A DNA stretch of 14,170 nucleotides from Bacillota bacterium (lineage in GTDB: Bacteria; Bacillota; Clostridia; Oscillospirales; Oscillospiraceae): NCBI GenBank assembly GCA_023393155.1, contig JAEWML010000224.1, forward strand, positions 1-14,170. The letters run 5' to 3'. Below are positions 1-5,900 of the stretch, one piece after another. Position numbers and translations under genes: made by a program. The notes under the pieces are model-generated. The model was given only the letters and a program-made list of their open reading frames with translations, had not been told where the DNA came from and made no database searches. Each line of letters starts with the position of its first letter. Positions within the stretch are counted from its first letter, which is position 1.

Positions 1-927
1 TTCGCGCTGGTCAAGCCCGGCGACACCGTGATGGGCATGAATCTGGCCCACGGCGGACACCTGAGCCATGGCAGCCCCGTGAACATCTCCGGCAAATATT
101 TCAACATCATTCCCTACGGGCTGGACGAGGAGACGGAGCAGATCGACTATGACGCGCTCATCAAGCTGGCCGAGGAACACAAGCCCAAGCTGATTGTGGC
201 AGGCGCCTCCGCCTATCCCCGGTCGATTGACTTCAAGAAGTTCCGCGAGGCGGCGGACGCGGCGGGCGCATATCTGATGGTGGACATGGCCCACATCGCC
301 GGTCTGGTGGCCGCGGGAGTGCATCCCTCTCCCGTGCCCTACGCCGACGTGATTACCTCCACCACCCACAAGACCCTGCGGGGTCCCCGGGGCGGATTGA
401 TCCTGTGCAACGACGAGGACATCTACAAGAAGATCAACTCCGCCGTGTTCCCCGGCACTCAGGGCGGCCCGCTGGAGCACATCATTGCGGCAAAGGCCGT
501 GAGCTTTGGCGAGGCTTTGCGTCCGGAGTTCAAGGAGTATCAGAAGCAGGTGGTGAAAAACGCCAAGGCGCTGGCCGAGGGCCTTATCAAAGAGGGCTTC
601 CGCCTTGTTTCCGGCGGAACGGACAATCACCTCATGCTGGTGGACGTGCGCAACTTCCACATCACCGGCAAGGAGTTTGAGCATCGGCTGGACGAGGTGC
701 AGATCACCGTCAATAAGAACGCCATCCCCAACGACCCGGAGAAGCCCTTTGTCACCTCCGGCATCCGCGTGGGGACCCCCGCTTCCACCTCCCGTGGGTT
801 CAAGGAGCCGGAGATGGAAAAGATCGCCCGCTGGATGGCTCTGACCGCCCGGGATTTCGAGGGCAGCGCCGAGCAGGTTCGCGCAGAGGTCAACGCCCTG
901 TGCGAGGCGTTCCCCATCTATCAGTAA
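1..927 (+). CDS. glyA: Serine hydroxymethyltransferase, 3' part (5' end outside window)
   Basis: Frame 1 is open from the first base to TAA at 925-927 (308 codons plus stop), so the gene enters from the left; the GTG/ATG at 28-33 are internal codons. The family is normally about 410-420 residues, so roughly the first 105 are missing. The PLP-dependent enzyme converts serine and tetrahydrofolate to glycine and 5,10-methylene-tetrahydrofolate in the cytoplasm. Visible signatures are the early [13 protein letters not shown] stretch, VDMAHIAGL (PLP-ring Asp and His), the PLP-lysine motif [13 protein letters not shown] (Lys codon 370-372), FPGTQGGP, and the C-terminal [15 protein letters not shown] carrying the carboxylate-binding Arg. 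No catalytic residue expected in this part is missing. A strong hairpin terminator follows 30 bp after the stop. Identification is secure. Confidence 0.97.
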   Translation, partial: FALVKPGDTVMGMNLAHGGHLSHGSPVNISGKYFNIIPYGLDEETEQIDYDALIKLAEEHKPKLIVAGASAYPRSIDFKKFREAADAAGAYLMVDMAHIAGLVAAGVHPSPVPYADVITSTTHKTLRGPRGGLILCNDEDIYKKINSAVFPGTQGGPLEHIIAAKAVSFGEALRPEFKEYQKQVVKNAKALAEGLIKEGFRLVSGGTDNHLMLVDVRNFHITGKEFEHRLDEVQITVNKNAIPNDPEKPFVTSGIRVGTPASTSRGFKEPEMEKIARWMALTARDFEGSAEQVRAEVNALCEAFPIYQ

Positions 928-956
928 AAACGGCGAGGGCTGATGCCTGAACCATA

Positions 957-1005
957 CGCGCCCCCGGCGGGACCACTGTCCTGCCGGGGGCGCGATTTCT
1001 TATTG
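957..1005 (+). terminator. Intrinsic terminator after glyA
   Basis: Arms 957-971 and 980-994 form a 15-bp GC-rich stem with one G-T wobble around an 8-nt loop, followed by the T-rich run ATTTCTTATT. It lies 30 bp past the glyA stop. The minus-strand gene ends at 1111, so the element separates two convergent genes. The T tract is interrupted but the stem is very strong. The remaining 105 bp up to 1110 hold nothing else I can support. Confidence 0.85.
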
Positions 1006-1110
1006 AGGGAGAAGCGTCCGGTCCGCCTTTATGGAAATGCACAGCCGATAAACAGCCTTGCGCCGCGCCTATTAAGAAAAACCGTCTCCGGGTTACGCTT
1101 CGTGAACGGC

Positions 1111-1458
1111 TCACAGCCGCCCGGTCCACTCCGGCTCTTTAAAGCCCACCAGAACGAAGTCGGCTCCCACCAGAATGGGGCGCTTGACCAGCATCCCGTC
1201 GGTGGCGAGAAGCCTGAATTGCTCATCCTCGGTCATGGAGGGCAGCTTTTTGGAAAGCTCAAGGGCCTTGTATTGCAGGCCGCTGGTGTTGAAAAAGCGC
1301 TTGAGCGGCAGGCCGCTTTTTGCATGCCAGGCTCGCAGCTCGTCCTCGGCGGGGTTATCCGTTTTGATGTCCCGGAACTCGTAGGCGGCGCCCTTGGCGT
1401 CCAAAAAGGCCCGGGCCTTTTGGCAGGTGGTGCATTTTGGATAGCAGACAAACAGCAT
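1111..1458 (-). CDS. ArsC/Spx-family (arsenate reductase-like) protein from an internal start
   Basis: ATG at 1458-1456 lies inside the longer frame and is preceded by AAAGGAG with an 8-nt spacer, a near-ideal ribosome site. The 115-residue product is the normal full length for the arsenate reductase-related family of Firmicutes. It begins MLFVCYPKCTTCQKA, as such proteins do, carries a CxxC redox pair and ends after GFKEPEW. The RPILV segment corresponds to the conserved Arg-Pro region of ArsC/Spx. Many clostridial relatives are annotated only as 'arsenate reductase family'; arsenate reduction is not shown here, and no ars operon neighbours or Spx RNA-polymerase partner can be seen. I consider separate synthesis at least as likely as the fused form. 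The two entries describe alternative products of the same DNA. Confidence 0.7.
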   Translation of the reverse strand: MLFVCYPKCTTCQKARAFLDAKGAAYEFRDIKTDNPAEDELRAWHAKSGLPLKRFFNTSGLQYKALELSKKLPSMTEDEQFRLLATDGMLVKRPILVGADFVLVGFKEPEWTGRL

Positions 1459-1794
1459 ATTCAATTCTCCTTTGTCGGTGATGTAAAGTCTGGGGTATGG
1501 CGAAAGGTCCAGCGCCGCCGGTATCTCGCCGCTGATGAGACGTTCCTTTTCCTGCCTGGAAAGAGCTTTGATGCGGTATTCCAGCCGAGACGCAGCCGCT
1601 CTGCCGTCCGCTTTCCACGCCGCTGCAAAGCGGACGGGGCGGCGGGCGGCCGTGTATTTCGCGCCGCCGGAAAGGCGGCCCCCATGCTGGGAGAGACGGC
1701 GGGCAAGGTCGGTGGTGATGCCTGTGTAAAGGCTGCCGTCGCCGCAGCGCAGAATGTAGGTGTAATATGCCGTCGCGCCCCGCCTCCCCTGCAA
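1111..1794 (-). CDS. GIY-YIG nuclease domain joined in frame to an ArsC/Spx-family domain
   Basis: One uninterrupted frame of 227 codons, counted from TTG at 1794. Residues 9-90 are a small GIY-YIG (UPF0213-like) nuclease domain: YTYIL and LYTGIT give the GIY/YIG strands, with R33 and the catalytic-type E72 in RLEYRIKAL. Residues 113-227 are a complete ArsC/Spx-like thioredoxin-fold protein with a C121-T-T-C124 motif, the SGLPLKRFFNTSG block and ATDGMLVKRPILV. Each half matches the usual length of a free-standing protein. A ribosome site sits at the junction, so the halves may also be made separately (see next entry). The true 5' end is doubtful: TTG 1794 has no good ribosome site, whereas AGGGGAGG at 1790-1783 lies 9 nt before an ACG codon (1773-1771), exactly where family members normally start MAYYxYIL. 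DNA substrate and redox partner are unknown. Confidence 0.75.
   Translation of the reverse strand: MQGRRGATAYYTYILRCGDGSLYTGITTDLARRLSQHGGRLSGGAKYTAARRPVRFAAAWKADGRAAASRLEYRIKALSRQEKERLISGEIPAALDLSPYPRLYITDKGELNMLFVCYPKCTTCQKARAFLDAKGAAYEFRDIKTDNPAEDELRAWHAKSGLPLKRFFNTSGLQYKALELSKKLPSMTEDEQFRLLATDGMLVKRPILVGADFVLVGFKEPEWTGRL
1466..1472 (-). promoter_or_regulatory. Internal Shine-Dalgarno at the nuclease/ArsC junction
   Basis: On the minus strand AAAGGAG is followed after AATTGAAT by ATG (1458-1456). It lies within the open GIY-YIG frame, so it is simultaneously coding sequence (residues around DKGEL) and a plausible initiation site. This explains how one uninterrupted frame could still give two proteins. 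Confidence 0.7.
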
Positions 1795-1806
1795 GTTTTC
1801 CGTAAC

Positions 1807-1835
1807 AGTATACCACAGCTTTTAAAAAATGCACA
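1807..1835 (-). promoter_or_regulatory. Putative promoter of the GIY-YIG/ArsC gene
   Basis: Reading on the minus strand, TGTGCA (1835-1830), a 17-bp spacer and TATACT (1812-1807) preceded by TGG form an extended -10 promoter. The -35 box is weak (3 of 6). The predicted start of transcription falls near 1800, leaving only about 6 nt before TTG 1794 but about 27 nt, with a good ribosome site, before the ACG at 1773. Confidence 0.5.
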
Positions 1836-1908
1836 GCTTATTGACAACCGACAAATGAAAGCAAGATTTCCGCAAGGGAACCGCCCATTTAAAATGTGGC
1901 AAAGAGCA

Positions 1909-1937
1909 TTGCCGGGGGTAAAAATGTTTGATATACT
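1909..1937 (+). promoter_or_regulatory. Putative sigma-A promoter of the CoA-binding protein gene
   Basis: TTGCCG (1909-1914), a 17-bp spacer and TATACT (1932-1937) match a vegetative promoter. Transcription would start near 1944, giving a leader of about 50 nt. It faces away from the promoter at 1807-1835, so the 201-bp gap is a divergent promoter region. Confidence 0.65.
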
Positions 1938-1995
1938 GCGTTTAAAGCATTTAATGGAAAGAAACGGCGCAGAATAAAATAAAGAGGGTGTTTTT

Positions 1996-2349
1996 ATGGA
2001 GTTACAGGAAATTATGCGCCAGCGCGTTTTCGCCGTGGTGGGCAACACGCTGGATTCCGAGAAGTATGCCTATAAAATCAAGCAGGGGATGATTGAAAAG
2101 GGCTACACGGTTTATGCCGTGGGCAAGGAGCTTCCCTCACTCAACGACGTGCCGGAGGAAATCGACATCATCGACCTGTGCATTCATCCCGCAAAGGGAC
2201 TGGAACTGATGCGGGAGTGCAAAAAGAGCTTCAAATGCATTGTGCTTCAGCCGGGGGCGGAGAGCGCGGAGCTGACGGCTTATTTGGAGGAGAAGGGAAT
2301 GCCCTATATCAACGGGTGCCTGCTGGTGGGGATGCGGCTGTTCACCTGA
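1996..2349 (+). CDS. CoA-binding domain protein (YccU-like)
   Basis: A 117-residue cytoplasmic protein, about the usual size of a stand-alone CoA_binding_2 protein with a Rossmann-like fold. Visible features are the first strand and nucleotide-binding loop FAVVGNTLDSEKYAYKI (residues 12-28), the alternating strand IDIIDLCIHP, VLQPGAES, and a C-terminal GCLLVGM in place of the cysteine-containing motif of many relatives. ATG 1996 follows AGAGGG with a suitable spacer, and a promoter lies about 60 bp upstream. The family is thought to bind coenzyme A or a related nucleotide, but its cellular role is not established. The 57-residue orphan gene follows 103 bp downstream without an obvious terminator between them, so the two may share a transcript. 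Confidence 0.9.
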   Translation: MELQEIMRQRVFAVVGNTLDSEKYAYKIKQGMIEKGYTVYAVGKELPSLNDVPEEIDIIDLCIHPAKGLELMRECKKSFKCIVLQPGAESAELTAYLEEKGMPYINGCLLVGMRLFT

Positions 2350-2452
2350 TTTCCGGTTTGCGCTCTGCGGGCCGACGTCCCTGAATGTTCGCATTCTTTT
2401 GACGGGACGGCTAAATTCCATTTTTCCGGAAATCCTATGAAGGGGTGATGAA

Positions 2453-2626
2453 ATGGGTTTAACTTATACCGACATGTATGCGAACATCGGACCCGACCCG
2501 CAGGCGGCGGCATATTTTAACGACCTGCCTGAGGTGATTCAGGCGCAGATCCTGGCGACGGACCCGCCGCCAAGCTCCTTAGACGCGCTGAAAAAGCTGG
2601 TCAAGGAGGCCGACTATATCTTCTGA
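2453..2626 (+). CDS. Small uncharacterised protein (57 residues)
   Basis: ATG 2453 is preceded by AAGGGGTG with a short spacer, and the frame stays open to TGA at 2624-2626. The product is acidic and soluble-looking, with no signal peptide or membrane segment. It starts MGLTYTDMYANIG, has a central AAAYFNDLPEVIQAQIL likely to form helices, a proline/serine turn DPPPSSLD, and a C-terminal amphipathic helix DALKKLVKEADYIF. I do not recognise the family and propose no function. The good ribosome site, protein-like composition and a strong terminator 4 bp after the stop argue that it is real. It probably forms a transcription unit with the CoA-binding protein gene upstream. Confidence 0.75.
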   Translation: MGLTYTDMYANIGPDPQAAAYFNDLPEVIQAQILATDPPPSSLDALKKLVKEADYIF

Positions 2627-2630
2627 CCCG

Positions 2631-2662
2631 GGCCGCCTCGTTAAGAGGCGGCCATCTTTTTC
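2631..2662 (+). terminator. Intrinsic terminator after the 57-residue protein gene
   Basis: A perfect 9-bp stem, GGCCGCCTC (2631-2639) with GAGGCGGCC (2645-2653) around GTTAA, is followed by ATCTTTTTC. It begins 4 bp after the stop codon. Confidence 0.92.
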
Positions 2663-2879
2663 ACGGATTTTCTGCATCGCTTCAATTTTAAAAAGGCGTA
2701 GCCCCATCTGCGGAAATTTATCACAGGGAAAAGCGGGCTTTTTTAGAAAGCGAGGCCCTGCCCTGCGGCAATTTTTCATAGAACGATAGATTACCTCCCC
2801 AAAGCGCCGTTTCCCCAAAGCGCGGTTTCGCCCAAAACGCCGCATGAGGATTTTGAAAGAGCAGCCTGCGGAAAATGAA
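2663..2879. other. Intergenic stretch with no supported gene
   Basis: Together with the flanking hairpins, 2627-2993 is a 367-bp gap. I see no coding frame with a ribosome site on either strand. The only structure is a small degenerate tandem repeat at 2797-2842: CCCCAAAGCGCCGTTT, then CCCCAAAGCGCGGTTT, then a shorter CCCAAAACGCCG. Its meaning is unknown. Confidence 0.6.
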
Positions 2880-2910
2880 CGGAGCCTCGCGGTCATTCCG
2901 CGAGGCTCCG
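2880..2910 (-). terminator. Strong hairpin, likely adhesin terminator
   Basis: A perfect 13-bp stem (2880-2892 with 2898-2910, loop TCATT) lies 84 bp beyond the stop of the minus-strand adhesin gene. On the minus strand it is followed by TTCATTTTCC, on the plus strand by TTTGTGTG. It may act in both directions; the T tracts are imperfect. Confidence 0.7.
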
Positions 2911-2993
2911 TTTGTGTGATTCCAGTAAGACTGTCTCAAAGGAAGTGCCGGGTATTTAAAGTATGTGGGATTCGGGCACGTTTCCGCAGAGAT

Positions 2994-5900
2994 TTACTTC
3001 TTCCGGTGCTTCGGGAAATATCCTTCCTTCCGACTCCACACAAAGCCGATGACGGCCAGTGCAATGCCGGAGAGCAGAAGGAAGAAGCTGGGGGCGGCGC
3101 CGCCGGTTTGGGGCAGTTTGCCGGGAATGCCGTCTTCCTCCCAGCCAGCGACCTCCGGTTCTTCGTCCAAGGAGGCGTCTTTGAGGGTGTAGGACTGAGC
3201 CGCGCCGCTGCGGGGCAGGGTCACAGACAGGGCCTCCTCAATCAGCCAGTAGCCGTTGGGTGCGGATGTTTCGCGGACTGTATATTCCCCGATGGGAAGG
3301 TCAGAGAAGACAGCCAGGCCGTTTCTGCCGGTCGTCTCCCTTGCAAAGACGCTGCCGTCCGCCGCGTACAGGGTGAACTCCGCGCCGGCCAGAGGCTCAC
3401 GGTCCGAGTTGACCTTCATGAGCCGGATGGAACCCAGAACGGAAGAAGGAGTTTCGGGCTTTGCCTCGTTGACCACGGTCAGAGTACGTGTCTCATTCTT
3501 GGACAGAGTCACGTCCTGATTTCCCGCCGTACGGACATAGCCGCTGGGAACGCGCGTTTCTGCCACAGTGTACTGTCCTGCGGAGAGATTTTCAAAGGAA
3601 ACCTTCCCATCCGTCCCGGTCGTGCCGGTTGTGACGGGGCTGCCGTCTTTGTCGTAAAGCGTAAATTCCGCGCCGGAGAGGGGATTGCCGTCCGGGTCGG
3701 TCTTCAAGACAATCATCTTTGCCGCGTCGGCAGCAATTTTTTTGTTGACCACGGTGAAGCTGCGGGTGGTGGCGTTGGCGGTTGTGACCTTCAGCTCCTC
3801 ACCGCTCAGTACATAGCCGTCCGGGGCCTTTGTCTCGCGGATAGTAAAGTTGCTGTAAGCCGCCAGACCGGTAAACTCCACCAGACCGTTGGAACCGGAA
3901 ACCGCGCTGGCAATCTTTTTGCCGGCAAAGTCATAGAGGGTAAATTCCGCGCCTGCCAGAGGTTTGCCGTCCTCATCCTCCTTCATAACCGATGCTCTTC
4001 CGTCGGTGGGAGAGGAGGGAATGGGGGCGTTCTGGAGAGTGGGGGTTGCCGTCACGCTGCCGTTCGTATCCCAATAGACAAGGGGAAGCAGCGCAGTTTG
4101 GTCAGCGTTCCACCGAACCTCCGCTTTAAGCTGATCAGCGGTGGAGTAATAACCGGAGGGCGGGGTGATTTCCTTGATGGTGTACGTCTCGCCCGGCGCG
4201 TTCACCGGGACGTTTTTAAATGTCACCACGCCGCTTACGGCAGTGGCAGTTGCGGTGTAGACACCGGTGGAGGAATCGATGGTGCCGCCGGTTACGGAGG
4301 CGGGGAAGCCCGCGGCGGCCTGCCCCTGAATCTGGAAGGTGCCCCCGTTGATATTTGCGGTGGTGGAGACAGTGCTTTCCTTCGCGAAGGACACATCCGC
4401 CACGGCTGCGAGGTTAACCACTTCGGGCAGAGGAGCGGTGGCGTCGATGCCCTGAGAGTCAAAGAGCGGAGCGCCGGTAAAACCGGAATTGTCGTACAGC
4501 CGGACCCGCAGTCCCGTAATGGGGCCTGTCGTCTTATAGCTGACATCCACCCAGAAGACGGGGGTTGCGCCGGGGTTGGCGTTGGGGCTTAGATATCCGG
4601 CGGGAACCGTTTCATAAATTGCGTATTTCCCAAAGGGAACGTCGGAGAAAGCCACCTTGCCGGAAACAGAATCGGGATTCTTAACGGCGCCCACCTGCGC
4701 TCCGCCCGGGTAGGTTTTCAGAGTAAACTGCGCGGCGGGCAGAGGGCCGATACCCCTGTTGGAATTGGCGGAATTGTTATCGGTGCGCAGCTTGTAGAAG
4801 GCGATGTCCGGATTGACCCCGCCGTTGATGGGTGTGGCGTCGTTTTTCAGGGTCAGGGGAGTGGATACCGCGGCGTAGTTGATGCCGTCATTCGAGTAGG
4901 TGGCCTGCGCTTGGGTATAGTTGCTGCCCGGCTTGTAATCAACCTTGACGTAGATCTTTTCATAGGTTTTTTCGTGGTTGTCGGGCGGGGTGATTTCCTG
5001 AATGTAGTAGTCGCCAAACTCCACGCCGGTGAATTTCACCTGGCCGCTATTGGGGTTGCCGGAAGCCGTCACGCTTTGCACAAGGCTGTCGTCGGCTCTG
5101 TTATACAGTCCGAACAAGCCGCCGGAGAGGGTTTCGTTCACCTCGCCGGTTTTCTTGATTTCCACATCGACCTTTGCAAGCGTGTTGGTAATATACACGA
5201 TGTTCAGGGATTGATCCGTCTTGCTGATGGGATCGCCGTTGTTGACCGAGTGGATTCTGTCGGCGGGATTGACGGGCAGCAGATAGCCGTGGGGCGGCTT
5301 GGTTTCCTGAACCTTGAAGACCCATGCGGGCAGATTGTTGAAAAGAGCCTCTCCGTTGGTATCCGTTTTCCGCTCAACATTGCGCAGAGTCTTGCCGCCT
5401 GCGCCCGCGTTGAATTCAGTTTCGTTCTTTTTAACATTGCCGTTTGCGCTGTTCAGGAGGGCGAATTCCGCGCCGGACAGGTCCGTGGACGCGGTGGAGC
5501 CGGAGTTGGACGGCGCGGCGTCCGCCGATTTTTTAACAGTGATATAATTGGCGTACATCCCACCGATGGCGGAGGCCGCAGTCACATTGATATTGGTGAC
5601 TTCCTTCCCGTCCTTCATCGTGGAGTCTTCCAACTCAATTTTGTTGGTGATGCCGTTGGCGGTTTCGTTCTTTTTCAGCGCGGTGTCAAATTGCAGGAGA
5701 TAGGCTTCGCTGGTGGGCTTGGGAAGATAAAAGGTAAGAAGGTGATTCCCGCTTTCACCGGTATCCGAATAGATGTAATACGCGCCCGTTTCCGCCGGTT
5801 CCTCCGCGTCCAGCCTCTTCACGGAAACGGGAATTTTTGCGCCGGTCTGATTTCCGTCTTTGTCCACGTTGATTTTGTAGAGCTGAATGGAGCTGTCTCC

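Noticed and set aside
1355..1834. 159-codon minus-strand frame with an ATG at 1834, one base out of phase with the GIY-YIG frame
   Set aside because: Its start lies upstream of the predicted transcription start and its product is Arg/His/Pro-rich; the GIY-YIG residues are all in the other frame.
1841..1846. TTGACA on the plus strand upstream of the CoA-binding protein gene
   Set aside because: No -10 box follows at a suitable distance; the promoter at 1909-1937 is far better.
943..1977. 344-codon plus-strand frame across the GIY-YIG/ArsC gene
   Set aside because: It runs through the glyA terminator and antisense to two recognisable domains, and the product has no family features.
2579..2896. 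105-codon minus-strand frame over the terminator and intergenic gap
   Set aside because: It crosses two hairpin terminators, has no ribosome site and shows no domain.
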